A DNA stretch of 28,003 nt, taken from positions 1-28,003 of the forward strand of contig NZ_LGDD01000356.1 of the NCBI RefSeq assembly GCF_001279695.1, written 5' to 3'. Of this stretch, positions 7,518 to 16,298 are shown in pieces. Within the stretch, counting starts at the first letter, position 1. Each line of letters opens with the position of its first letter. Below the pieces are notes generated by a model. The model was given only the letters and a program-made list of their open reading frames with translations. It made no database searches and was not told where the DNA came from. This DNA is from Streptomyces sp. WM6378. GTDB taxonomy: Bacteria; Actinomycetota; Actinomycetes; Streptomycetales; Streptomycetaceae. The translations under genes were made by a program, and so were the position numbers.

Positions 7518-8152
7518 GAGCGTCCCCCTTGGTGGGTAACTGGTCGGAGCCGGCTGGGCTACCGGCAGCGCAGTGTCTAGCAGCGTGGCCTCAGCCGGGC
7601 GAGGGGCCGCGGAAGAGTTGCCCTGTGATCCAGACAGGCTTGGACAGGCTTGTATCGGACGGTGGTCCTGGACCGCGGAGTCAACGAGGCAGGGAGATTG
7701 GCGCCCTGGCTGTCATCGCTCTACGGCTTATCAGCCAGACCCGAACGAGCCTGCGAAGTATTCGATAGGCGCGAATGAGCGGGAAACCGCCACGCGGTCG
7801 CGCCCCCAGATCCTCCCGTCAGTAGTGATCCTTTTGTACCTCTGGTGGGTCGATCATGGGTGTCTTGCTGAGTCCGACAGCTCTCCCCCGACGGCTAGGT
7901 CCACCCGCTCTCCGCGCAGACCGACACCGAAGCCGTGACCACACTCCACCAACTCTTCGGGGAGTTCTTCACCATGCGAGAGCAGCCTGACGGCCTCGCC
8001 AGATCCTCCGGGACCACCCTTCCTGGGTTTGACATCCAACTCAGTCGCCCTAGGCCAGGACGGACCCCAGTGGGGATGATGCAGGGCGTGCGTTACGCCG
8101 GGTTCCTCGACGTCTGTGCGGTGGCTGCGGCCGTGCGCGAGGATGTGTGCCC
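7518..8152. other. Gene-free stretch
   Basis: No gene supported. A tandem 10-bp repeat, GACAGGCTTG, lies at 7633-7652. The last bases carry a GAGGA ribosome-binding site for the truncated cupin gene. Confidence 0.45.
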
Positions 8153-8254
8153 ATGGCGGACACTGCTGATACTCCGGATACCTCCGCGTCGGCCCCTCTG
8201 GTCACCCTTCTCGGCCTGCAACCACACGTCGAGGGCGGCTGGTTCCGCCTTGGC
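8153..8254 (+). pseudogene. 5' fragment of a cupin_5 (DUF985) family gene
   Basis: A GAGGA ribosome-binding site eight bases upstream and ATG at 8153 open a frame reading MADTADTPDTSASAPLVTL, then LGLQPHVEGGWFR, the characteristic N-terminal motif of cupin_5 proteins (LGLxPHxEGGWFR). Intact family members run for about 150-170 residues and continue with a beta-barrel; here the match stops right after GGWFR, near residue 34, and the same frame continues into an unrelated oxidoreductase fragment. The junction near 8254 is inferred from loss of resemblance, so it is accurate only to several bases. Confidence 0.6.
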
Positions 8255-8745
8255 CTGCACGGGCGACGGGTGTTGGTCCTGGAGGCGGGCGCGGCGGGCC
8301 CCGGCAGCCATGAACCGCCCGCAGACCCGCTCACCACCTACCTGACGGCCGCCGCCAAGGTACCCGGCTCCCCCTACCGGGCCCACCCGGCGGCCCCCTG
8401 GCCCGAGGTGACGGATCTCGTCGGCACGGACGGCACCCCTGGTTTCCGGGCGGCCGGCCACCTTCGGCAGGACGGCCCGCTCCCGTACGCCAGCGGATAC
8501 GTCCGCGTGAACGGCGGCACCGGCAACGTCTGGACCGGCCTCGCACCACGCATGCTCCCAGAGGACTTCGACACCGAGTCCTTCGGGTACGGACGACGGT
8601 GGCCCCTCACGTACGACGACCTGGAGCGCCACTACCGGGCGGCTGAGGAGGAGCTGGAAGTGGCCGGCGACGCCGACGAACAGCGCACGCACGTCGGCCT
8701 GCCCTTGACCGACGGCTATGTGTTCCCCATGCGGGTCCTGCCCCC
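8255..8745 (+). pseudogene. Internal fragment of a GMC-family FAD oxidoreductase
   Basis: In the same frame as the cupin fragment the sequence becomes GRRVLVLEAG, the end of the FAD-binding Rossmann motif, then PLPYASGYVRVNGGTGNVW, which is the GMC signature region that contacts FAD, and PEDFDTESFGYGRRWPLTYDDLERHYRAAEEELEVAG, again typical of GMC choline/glucose oxidase-like enzymes. Missing are the N-terminal GxGxxG strand and everything after about residue 200, including the C-terminal catalytic His. It can be translated as a hybrid with the cupin start but cannot make an enzyme. The right edge lies near 8745 at a run of C bases (GTCCTGCCCCCCCTCA). Confidence 0.7.
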
Positions 8746-8753
8746 CCTCACGG

Positions 8754-9485
8754 GTGGACCGCACCTCGGCGCTGCTGGTGAGCGGCGAGCGCACGCTGGC
8801 CGCCGAGTTCCCCACCGAAGTACAGGCCCGCACCGTCCTGGGCGCCATCGGGCACGGCGAACGCACCTTCACCCTGATCGGCCGGGCCGCGGGCGGCCTC
8901 AACCCCGGCTCCGTGACCCGCTCCCTGGAACTCCTCACCAGCCGCCGCATGGTGGCCGCCGACCTGCCCCTGTCGACCCGCCCCAGCCGGGAGACCCGTT
9001 ACCGGATCGACGATCCCTACCTCCGCTTCTGGCTCTCCTTCATCGGCCCCGACATCCCGGCCGTCGAACGCGGCCGCGGCGACCGGGTCCTGGAGGCCAT
9101 CCGCACCAGCTGGACGTCCTGGCGCGGCCGGGCCGTCGAGCCCGTCATCCGCGAAAGCCTCTGGCGCCTGGCCGACGACCACCTCCCCGAAGGCACCAAC
9201 ACGGTCGGCGGCTACTGGACCCGCACCAACGACCCGGAAATCGACATCATCGGCGCCGACCGCGCCCCCATCGCCAAAAACATCACCCTCGTCGGCTCAA
9301 TCAAATGGCTCGAGAACAAACCCTTCGACCACCGCGACCTCGCCCGGCTCATCACCCACCGCTCCCAGCTGCCCGGCGCCGACGACGACACCCCCCTGCT
9401 CGCCGTCGCCCGCAGCGGCTGCACCGCCGAATGCATCACCCACCTCACCCCCACCGACCTCCTGACGGCATGGCCCACAACCTGA
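8754..9485 (+). pseudogene. 3' fragment of a DUF234-containing AAA-type ATPase gene
   Basis: A different frame from the oxidoreductase fragment encodes about 243 residues: TSALLVSGERTLAAEFP, GLNPGSVTRSLELLTSRRMV (a winged-helix-like segment), RYRIDDPYLRFWLSFIGP, WRGRAVEPVIRESLWRL, YWTRTNDPEIDIIGADR and VGSIKWLENKPFDHRDL. This is the C-terminal half of archaeal/actinobacterial ATPases with a DUF234 domain, in which the PEIDI and IKW elements form a restriction-endonuclease-like core. The N-terminal ATPase half with Walker A and B is absent. GTG at 8754 could serve as a start, so a truncated protein is possible, but loss of the ATPase part makes normal function unlikely. The 3' end is intact. 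Confidence 0.7.
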
Positions 9486-9761
9486 CACCGGTGCAGCCCC
9501 TTTGGGCGTAGCGCCTGGAAGGACAAGCGGAGCTGGGTTTTTCCCAAGCCGGTCGCCCGAGGTACGACTACGCATGCGCACGCAGGGAGAGCGCCGCACG
9601 TAGGTCGCACTGACGCCACCAAGGCCCGCCCCAAGGCCGTTGCTGGCGCGCGGCAGGATGTCCAGAAAGACCGCAAGGATCACATGTCATGCGTGAATCC
9701 GCAGGTCTGCACCGCCGAGCTCGCCCCTCCAATGAAGGCAGGAGCTACACCCCCAACTGGA

Positions 9762-10424
9762 TCAGCCCCACCGACTAACGGTCGGAGTCTCACCCGCAAC
9801 CAAACGGGCTTGGAGGCAGCCACGTACGGCCGGCCATTCGTGGTGGAGCAGGGAGTAGAGGGCGGAGTCGCGGATGCCGCCGTCGGCGGCCTTGAAGTGG
9901 GCGCGACGAGTGCCTTCGTATTGGGCGCCGAGGCGTTCGATGGCCCGGCGTGAGCGCTGGTTGCGGATGTCGGTGTGCAGGGAGACGCGGTGGACCTGCC
10001 AGGTATCGAAGGCGAGTTGGAGCAGGAAGAGTTTGGCCTCGGTGTTGATGCCGGTGCGCTGGGCTGCGGGGGTGAGCCAGGTGGAGCCGATCTGGGCGGC
10101 GTCGGGGATGTTGTCGGGGTTGAGGTGGCCGGGGCGCGGCGGCCAGACTCCCGCGTTCCAGTACTCCAGCTCGCGCAGCCGGCTTGTGCCCACGACCTGT
10201 CCGTCCGCGGTGGAGACCAGCGTGTAGGTGACTGCCAGGCCGAGTTCTCCGTCTTCCAGGGCGCGGTCGATGTAGCGGTGCACTGCGGCCCGGTCGGCGG
10301 GAACGTAGGTGTACTCGAACGTGGTCCGGTCCGCAACTGCCGCTTTCAGCAGTCCGTCGGCGTGCGCGGGGGCCATGGGCTCCAGCCGGACCAGCCGGCC
10401 GTGCAACGGGATCGCATCTGGCAT
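9762..10424 (-). CDS. GNAT-family N-acetyltransferase (RimJ/RimL-like)
   Basis: A 220-residue acetyltransferase. The N-terminus LHGRLVRLEPMAPAHADGLL is the usual start of RimJ/RimL-type GNATs. The acetyl-CoA binding region appears as GSTWLTPAAQRTGINTEAKLF near residues 113-133 and the following VHRVSLHTDIRNQRSRRAIERLGAQYEGT near 144-172 is the conserved beta-5/alpha-4 segment. Such enzymes acetylate protein N-termini, aminoglycosides or small metabolites; the substrate is not readable. The start has no strong ribosome-binding site but fits the family N-terminus. The last 15 residues (after the HHEWPAVRG segment) extend past the usual end. It is isolated on the minus strand, between pseudogenes. 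Confidence 0.85.
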   Translation of the reverse strand: MPDAIPLHGRLVRLEPMAPAHADGLLKAAVADRTTFEYTYVPADRAAVHRYIDRALEDGELGLAVTYTLVSTADGQVVGTSRLRELEYWNAGVWPPRPGHLNPDNIPDAAQIGSTWLTPAAQRTGINTEAKLFLLQLAFDTWQVHRVSLHTDIRNQRSRRAIERLGAQYEGTRRAHFKAADGGIRDSALYSLLHHEWPAVRGCLQARLVAGETPTVSRWG

Positions 10425-10509
10425 AACGGCAGTATCGGGCGAAGTACCGTCGCTATGCCTCGGAACTCACCACTGCACACCTGCCACATCGTGCTGCGGT
10501 GATCCCGGT

Positions 10510-10850
10510 AGAGGCTCGGCGGGCGGAGTGGTCCCACATCTTGGCGATCAGCCTGAGGTGCCAGTCCAACCGCTTTCTTTTTTTGGAGGGGGTGGCAGGG
10601 AAGGCGCAGCCCAGCGGTGACGCGGGGTGAGCAAGGACAGGGTCGCGAGCCAGAACCAGTCGGCGGGCTCGTAGCGGACCGGGTCCCTTCAACTGCCGCC
10701 GCAGGACGACCTTCTCGTGCCGCAGCACCAGCAGCTCCGCGTCCCTCGCGGTCCCCCAGCACGGCAGGACACAGGGGAGAGCGAGCAGGCGCGGGTCCCG
10801 GTACAGCAGCGACCCGATAAACCGGGCAGCACCTCAGCCACCGCCCTCAC
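10510..10850 (-). pseudogene. Decayed integrase-core (IS3-like) transposase fragment
   Basis: Reading the minus strand and allowing two frame changes gives ELLVLRHEKVVLRRQLKGP, then RYEPADWFWLATLSLLTPRHRW, then LDWHLRLIAKMWDHS. This is the N-terminal part of Streptomyces transposases of the integrase-core type (LLVLRHEVAVLRRQ ... YEPADR ... WHRRLIAKKWDY). Frame breaks lie near 10680 (in GGGACCCGGT) and near 10575 in a run of A/T bases; the similarity ends near 10510 before the catalytic core. No terminal inverted repeats were found. Boundaries are approximate. Confidence 0.6.
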
Positions 10851-10904
10851 AGCCCGAAGCAGGTGCTGACCCGCAGCGATGACTTTACGACCCCCACAGG
10901 CGCC

Positions 10905-12256
10905 GCTGGCGCCGGACACCGGACCCGGCTCGCTGCGCCTGGCCGGCCGCACCGTGCAGCTCGCCGACCAGCTCGGCATCGAGACCGTCCTGACCAACGC
11001 CGTCCGCTACGCCGACCCCGCCCAGGCGCGGGTCGCCGACGTCCTGGACGCGGCCCGGCTCCTGCGCCCCATCCCCTTCCGTCACACCGACCAGCTGGAC
11101 CCGGGCGAGCGCTGGCTCAAGGACCCCGCCGCGATGGCCGGCGCCGCCGAACACATCGCCCAGGCCGCCGGCGCCGGACCCGACCGCGCACTGCGGCTGC
11201 TGGAGACGACCGTGCGCACCGGTGAGGAGTGCCGGGTGGACCCCGTCGCCGATCTCGGCCTGGGGCGGGCGCACTTCCCCGAGCCCGAAGCCGTCGGCGC
11301 ACGCGGAGGCGGGGACGTCGACCGCCTCCTGCGCGAGCGGTCCCTGGCCGGCATGACCCGCCGCGGGCTCGACCGGGACGTGGCGGCGATGGCCCGGCTG
11401 GAGGAAGAGCTCGCGATCATTGCCCGGCTCAGGTTCGGCACCTACTTCCTCACCGTCGCCCAAGTCGTGGCGGACGTGCGGGAGATGAGCATCCGCGTCG
11501 CGGCCCGTGGCTCGGGGGCGGGCAGCATGGTCAATCACGCCCTGGACATCGCAACGGCCAACCCACTCGATCATTCACTGCTGTTCGAACGGTTTATCAG
11601 TGTCCGACGCAAGAGCCTGCCGGACATCGACATCGACGTGGAGTCCGCGCGCCGCCTGGAGGTGTATGACCGGATCTTCGAACGGTTCGGGCCACAGCGC
11701 GTCGCTGTCACCGGCATGCCGGAAACGTATAGGGCACGCTTCGCACTTCGGGATACCGGGCTGGCGCTGGCGATCCCGCCCGACCAGGTGGACCACATCG
11801 CGAAGTCGTTTCCGCATCTGCGGGCCTGCGACATCACCAGCGCACTCGCCGAGCTGCCCGAACTCCGCGGCCTGGCCGCCGAAGCCGCCCGGTACGGGCC
11901 GTTGTTCGAGCTGGCCGAACAGCTCGACGCCCTGCCGCGCGGCTATGCCATGCATCCGTGCGGAGTGATCCTCAGCGACCGCTCCCTGCTGGACCGCCTC
12001 CCCGTGCAGCCCACCCCCGGCGGCAACTACCCCATGGTCCAGGGCGACAAGGAGGACGTCGAAGACCTCGGCCTGCTGAAGCTGGATGTGCTGGGCGTGC
12101 GGATGCAGTCCGCGATGGCGCACGCCGTCGCCGAGATCCACCGCACCAGAGGCGAGACCATCAGCCTCGACGACCCCAAGCAGGTCCCGCTGGACGACTT
12201 CTGGGCATTCAAGATGATCCAGAACAGCGACACGGTCGGCATGTTCCAGCTGGATT
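10905..12256 (+). pseudogene. Internal fragment of a DnaE-type DNA polymerase III alpha subunit
   Basis: A long open frame from about 10905 encodes the middle of a DnaE2-like error-prone polymerase: LADQLGIETVLTNAVRYAD (end of the PHP region), WLKDPAAMA, LRFGTYFLTVAQVVADVRE, ARGSGAGSMVNHALDIAT, SLPDIDIDVES at about 11617-11649 with the catalytic Asp residues, YAMHPCGVILS, and LLKLDVLGVRMQSAM, ending at DTVGMFQLDS. Intact proteins continue with ESPGQ... and about 500 further residues, and begin with a complete PHP domain of about 200 residues; both ends are missing. After 12256 the frame runs on to 12471 through unrelated sequence. An ATG at 10879 could start translation but the first residues do not match. 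Palm residues are intact, so decay began with truncation rather than point mutation. I infer that it was part of an ImuB/DnaE2-like mutagenesis locus. Confidence 0.8.
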
Positions 12257-12408
12257 CTGTGTCAAGTCCAGCCGTGTTGTTTTTGCTGCCCTGCAGACCC
12301 ACCCATCGCCCCGCCCGTACGGCGCTGGCAAGCGGGCCTCGGCACGGGCTTCCCGGAGGGAATGCCTCTGCCTGTCGCATCAAGATCGGTTGGCCGAAAC
12401 CTTTTGTT

Positions 12409-12422
12409 CGAACGATTGTGCG
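12409..12422. promoter_or_regulatory. LexA-like (SOS) box without a downstream gene
   Basis: CGAACGATTGTGCG differs at one position from the actinobacterial LexA consensus CGAAC-N4-GTTCG, and the flanks (TT...AA) extend the symmetry. It lies 150 bases past the end of the DnaE fragment. No intact gene starts after it: the following ATG at 12425 opens only a seven-codon frame. It may be an orphan of a deleted damage-inducible gene, or a chance match. Confidence 0.4.
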
Positions 12423-12481
12423 AAAATGTCAGGTGTGGCGTTCTGAAAGAAGAACGAGGTGGTGGGCCTGAACCAAATAGC

Positions 12482-12521
12482 GGCGGCCACCGCCCCGGGG
12501 GAGGTGGGGGCGGTGGCCGCC
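12482..12521 (-). terminator. Hairpin terminator of the nuclease gene
   Basis: A perfect 15-bp inverted repeat, GGCGGCCACCGCCCC (12482-12496) and its complement (12507-12521), with a ten-base loop, 37 bases after the minus-strand stop at 12559. Confidence 0.75.
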
Positions 12522-12558
12522 CGATGGTATGAGCGGACTCACCCCGGGACCTGGAAGG

Positions 12559-13881
12559 TCACGCGTCGACGACGTCCACCCAGAAGTCATCGAGGAACAT
12601 CAGGATCCGGTCGTCGGTGTAGAAATTGACGAGCTTGGAACCCGCCGAGCCGTTGTCGGTTTTGCTCACCGCCCGCACCGAGAAGTCCCACTCGGGGTCG
12701 GCGGCGCCCTCATGGGTGGAGGAGAAGGGGTACTCGTCGCACTCAAGCCCCGGCGCATACGGCGGAAGCCCGGTAGTGGCGTTGTAACGCGGACCCCACG
12801 GGTTAATGGCCCGCTTCTGCCCGCACGCCATCTGCTTGACGTCCTCGTTCTCCTTGGCGATCACGCCGCCCTCGTAGCGGGAGGCGACGCGGTGCAGGGG
12901 TTCGCCACGCAGGAACACGCTGGCATTCCACTTGCCGGGGATCTTCTTGGGGTGGTCTTCCTTCGGCCAGGTGGTGTCGGGGGCGTTCTGGGCGTCGCGG
13001 ATGTGCTGGCCGACCTCAGGGTTCTCCGACATCTTGTAGGTCAGGACCGGTTCGACGCCGGTGTAAATGCACGCGTGCGGGTAGGTCCTGGTGCCGTGCT
13101 TGAAGTAGTTGCCCGAATCGCAGCGGATGCCGACCGGGCCGGTCTCACCGCGCTCTTCGGGGATGGGCCAGCCGGGGCTGGTGCCGTCGAAATGGAAGCG
13201 CCACTTATGGAAGGCGACGAAGTCCTCGCCCTTGCCACCGGCGGACGAGACGTCCCAGTACACCCAGCCGCCGAAGTTATTCCACTGATCCCACTCCATC
13301 TTCGCCGGGGACCGCCCGACGGCGCAGCCGCTGCCGGGACTGTCGGAGCCGGGCACGCATTCGGCCGAGATCTCCAGCTTCAGGTATTTGGAGGTGGTGA
13401 GTTTCTCAAGGTTGCTCCACGTGGTGTAGCGGACCGTGCCCGGCTTGATGCGGAAGAAGGTGCGGGTGGCGCGCGAGTCGTTGTAGCCGAGCCCGGCGGC
13501 CTGGTACGTCGCCTGGTTGACGCCCTTGAGGACCGTCTTGCCGTTCTCGGTCTTGTAGTACTTGACCGCGAGGTCGAACTCCTTGCACCACTTGAACCGG
13601 TTGTAGACGCGGCCGTCGCTGTCCTTGGCGTCTTGCGAGCCGAGGCAGTCGTCCAGCCACGGGGCGATGGGGTCGTCGGGCGTGGTCGGCATCTCCGCCG
13701 CCCCCTTGCCGTTGCTGCTGCGCTGAGCACCGTCGCCGGGCTCGGCCGTGTACTCGATGCCCGGGACCGACGCGGGGAAGTTAGGGCTTATGGCGGCGGC
13801 CGGTGAGGGGCCCAGGGCGATAAGGGCTGCGGCGAGGGCGAGTGCGGCTATAGCCGCCAGCAGTCGACTGACGCGTTTCAA
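12559..13881 (-). CDS. Secreted NucA/NucB-type deoxyribonuclease-domain protein
   Basis: A 440-residue secreted protein. I place the start at TTG 13881, five bases after an AAGGGGGGA ribosome-binding site and directly before the signal peptide (KRVSRLLAAIAALALAAAL, cleavage near SPAAA); longer versions bury the signal. A long middle part with many Trp, Tyr and paired Cys (for example WLDDCL and FKWCKEF, near residues 62-87) has no recognised domain. The last 60 residues read CDEYPFSSTHEG at 381-392, then SVRAVSKTDNGSAGSKL and FYTDDRIL, ending FWVDVVDA, which match the NucA/NucB domain of actinobacterial secreted nucleases (DEYPF motif, then a G-containing helix). The DEYPF acidic pair is the likely catalytic centre. 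It acts outside the cell, on DNA. It faces away from the pore-former-like gene at 14817. Confidence 0.75.
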   Translation of the reverse strand: MKRVSRLLAAIAALALAAALIALGPSPAAAISPNFPASVPGIEYTAEPGDGAQRSSNGKGAAEMPTTPDDPIAPWLDDCLGSQDAKDSDGRVYNRFKWCKEFDLAVKYYKTENGKTVLKGVNQATYQAAGLGYNDSRATRTFFRIKPGTVRYTTWSNLEKLTTSKYLKLEISAECVPGSDSPGSGCAVGRSPAKMEWDQWNNFGGWVYWDVSSAGGKGEDFVAFHKWRFHFDGTSPGWPIPEERGETGPVGIRCDSGNYFKHGTRTYPHACIYTGVEPVLTYKMSENPEVGQHIRDAQNAPDTTWPKEDHPKKIPGKWNASVFLRGEPLHRVASRYEGGVIAKENEDVKQMACGQKRAINPWGPRYNATTGLPPYAPGLECDEYPFSSTHEGAADPEWDFSVRAVSKTDNGSAGSKLVNFYTDDRILMFLDDFWVDVVDA

Positions 13882-14816
13882 AGGTGGTCCCCCCTTTTTT
13901 TCGGTGGTATGTACATCCACTCGGGATCGACCCGGCGTAGTGCCCGTCTGGGTCAGCCAAAAATGGGTCTTCCATGTTCGTTCTTTGGCCCGCTCGGGCC
14001 TCACACCACCGTCCGTCTTCGCCTCGGCATTCCCGCGGTCGGCAGGATGCGGAGGTACGGCGGCCGTCGCTGGGCCGCCGAATGCGACAGCGGCTGCCGG
14101 CGTCACCCTTGACAGGGCACGATGCCACCTGTTCAGTCTTCGGTCCCGTCCTCCGTAGTGGCGATATAACCCCGGTAAGGACATGTTCGTTTTCTCCTTG
14201 TTTTCCGATTGGTTGTGTTCCGTACCCGTGCTGGACCCGGTCGAGGATCATGTGGACACTGCCGGATCGGCTGTCGGGATCGAAGCTCCTTCTTCCGGCT
14301 CACCGCCAGCCATCGTCTGGCACGCTTCGCCGGATTCTCTTCTGTCATGCCGACGATCGTCTGCCCCCCCCCATGGTTCATAGGGCCGTTCCCGCTGGCG
14401 CGCAAACATTCGAGGCACACTGGCCTCCGAACGCCCTTGGTTTCAGAACGCGCAAGATGGCCGAATACTGTGATGACTTGGTGGCGGTCGACCGCGCCGA
14501 TAGACGATGAAATCCGTTCTGGCAGTCGCTGGCCGTCGAGGAGACGGCAACGGAATCACGGCTGAAACACCCCATCTGTCCGGCGACGGTGGCGCATCGT
14601 AGTTCCGCAGATGAAATCCTGATGAACCCCGCGCAGGTCAAGACTGCCCAACAGCCGATGAAAGGCGATGAGTTCCTCCTCGGATCGGCCGATTCCGTCA
14701 TCGCCTCTGCATCGCTACCGACGCTAAATTCGCCTCAGTCGACCACTGCTTCCCACCACATGACTGGCAGGGTTCCGACCCGGGGCGGCATGGCACCCGA
14801 CCAAAGAAAGGGCATG
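13882..14816. other. Long divergent intergenic region between two secreted-protein genes
   Basis: About 0.93 kb with no supportable gene and visibly lower GC than its neighbours in places. It includes the C6T7 tract at 13889-13901 (the ribosome-binding site of the nuclease gene on the other strand) and a run of nine C near 14364. TTGACA at 14109-14114 could be a plus-strand -35 element but no good -10 follows. It probably holds promoters and regulatory sites for both genes. Confidence 0.5.
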
Positions 14817-16100
14817 ATGAGCCACTTAAGATCTTCCGACCGCTGGGCCAGAGGGCTGATCGCCCTCACCACAGCTGCTGCATCGACGTTCGCCGCCACA
14901 ATTGCCGTGGCCGGCCCCGCCGCCGCCCACAGCGCCACCCCCGCCGCCGACGCCAGCGCCGTGCAGGCCGGGCAGTCCTGCACGGCGGCCGACCTGGGCA
15001 AGCGCCACCCGTTCATCAAGTCAACCGAAGTCGCCCCGACGATCACCCACTTCAAGGGCTGGTACGTCACCCAGGGCTCGACCGGCTACCAGAACGTCAC
15101 CACCAGCACCCAGACCACCATCGCGGTCTCCGTCGGCCTCAACGGCGAGATCAAGGGCGATTTCGCCGTCGAAGCCCTCGGCACCGTCGGCGCGATGCTG
15201 GGCCTGAACGTACAGGTGAACTACTCCTCCACCAGCAGCGAGTCGACTTCGGTCAGCTGGAACTTCAACGACCCCGGCTACTACGGCGTCTACAAGGGCA
15301 CCAAGAAGGTCACCGGCACTTACGGAAGCCTCAACTGCAACCGCGTCCAACAGGGCGACGGGAGCTGGGGGCTAAAGTGGATCGAGGGGCCCGACAGCGG
15401 CAGCTACACCACCTACACCACCCTCGAAGAGGGCGCGGTGCGCTGCGAGGACAAGGTGCCCGCCAACAGCATCATGCGCAAGGCGCAGGCTCTCCTGGAC
15501 TGCGGCTCCGCCACCGCTACTGCCAAGCACCCGGCCGGGCCCGTCCCCTCAGCGAAGGCCGACCAGGCCAGGCACGAAGCCGAGAAAGCCACCAAGGCTG
15601 AGAAGAGCGTGAAGGCCACCGGGAGCGCGGCCCCCGCCACGCGGGCCGCCCTGAACTGCCAGCCTGACGTCTACAGGATCCATGTCCCCGGCAAGCCCCT
15701 GAACTGGAGCGCACCGGTCCTGGGCAACGACGGCATCCGGCTGCGTGAATCCAACTGGACCAGCGCCCACCTGGACAACTGGCGGCTGTGCAACGTAACG
15801 GAGCGCAACGGGGTTATCGAGGCGTCCCTGTGGAACTGGGGCAATGGCGGGTGCGCGACCATCCCCGCGAACATCGCCAACCAGGAGCAGGCCTACCTGA
15901 CGACGACCACCTGTGGGGAGGACGACCTCCAGCGGTTCTACATCTACCGCGACGTACCCGGCAGCTCAAAGGTCGGGGTCCAGAACAAGCAGACCGGCTC
16001 GATGCTGGGCCACGACCGGTACGCGGACGGGGAGTTGATACGCCAGTACTCCAGCGGCAGGCAGGACGGTACGGGTACGTACGACCTGGTGAAGGTCTGA
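14817..16100 (+). CDS. Secreted beta-rich protein, aerolysin-like pore former with lectin-like tail (tentative)
   Basis: A 427-residue secreted protein. ATG 14817 is preferred because GAAAGGG lies four bases upstream, and a signal peptide follows (RGLIALTTAAASTFAATIAV, cleavage near GPAAAHS). Residues about 45-220 are beta-rich: KGWYVTQGSTGYQNVTTST, then alternating polar/hydrophobic strands TTIAVSVGLNGEIKGDFAVE and LNVQVNYSSTSSESTSVSWN, a Ser/Thr-rich amphipathic pattern like the membrane-inserting hairpins of aerolysin-type toxins. A short Lys/Ala-rich charged linker (AKADQARHEAEKATKAEKS) leads to a C-terminal 150 residues with repeated Trp and Asn (NWSAPVLGNDGIRLRESNW, WNWGNGGCAT) suggesting a beta-trefoil-like or lectin-like domain. 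Family assignment is by pattern only. The gene diverges from the secreted nuclease gene. Confidence 0.6.
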   Translation: MSHLRSSDRWARGLIALTTAAASTFAATIAVAGPAAAHSATPAADASAVQAGQSCTAADLGKRHPFIKSTEVAPTITHFKGWYVTQGSTGYQNVTTSTQTTIAVSVGLNGEIKGDFAVEALGTVGAMLGLNVQVNYSSTSSESTSVSWNFNDPGYYGVYKGTKKVTGTYGSLNCNRVQQGDGSWGLKWIEGPDSGSYTTYTTLEEGAVRCEDKVPANSIMRKAQALLDCGSATATAKHPAGPVPSAKADQARHEAEKATKAEKSVKATGSAAPATRAALNCQPDVYRIHVPGKPLNWSAPVLGNDGIRLRESNWTSAHLDNWRLCNVTERNGVIEASLWNWGNGGCATIPANIANQEQAYLTTTTCGEDDLQRFYIYRDVPGSSKVGVQNKQTGSMLGHDRYADGELIRQYSSGRQDGTGTYDLVKV

Positions 16101-16128
16101 CCCTTCCCTGCCTGACGCGGTTCCCTTT

Positions 16129-16182
16129 GGCCCAGATCGCCCAACTTCCCTCTCGCGTGAACCGAGGTCGGGCAACCTGGGC
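16129..16182 (+). terminator. Imperfect hairpin after the pore-former-like gene
   Basis: GGCCCAGATCGCCC (16129-16142) and GGGCAACCTGGGCC (16169-16182) are complementary apart from three positions, with a 26-base loop, 28 bases after the stop. It may be a weak terminator. Confidence 0.35.
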
Positions 16183-16298
16183 CTACGCCACGGACATGCC
16201 GTAGGCGCCTGAGCGGATCTGAGTTCCCGGCGGGCGCCGAGCGCGCCCGCCCCCACCTCTACCGGGAACCCGCGGGCTGGAGCGAGGCGACGGCTCAT

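Noticed and set aside
8147..9511. A single 454-codon protein spanning the whole cupin/GMC region
   Set aside because: After about 8745 this frame is a Pro/Arg-rich shadow of the DUF234 frame; only the first 200 codons carry family motifs, and from two families.
9486..9761. Plus-strand text TDATKARPKAVAGARQDVQK before the GNAT gene
   Set aside because: Looks protein-like but I could not tie it to a family and no start codon or ribosome-binding site is present.
13882..14184. N-terminal extension of the nuclease gene up to an ATG at 14184
   Set aside because: It would place the signal peptide more than 100 residues inside the protein; the TTG at 13881 has a strong ribosome-binding site.
14183..14565. 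Short plus-strand frames in the divergent intergenic region
   Set aside because: No ribosome-binding site, atypical residue composition and no motif.
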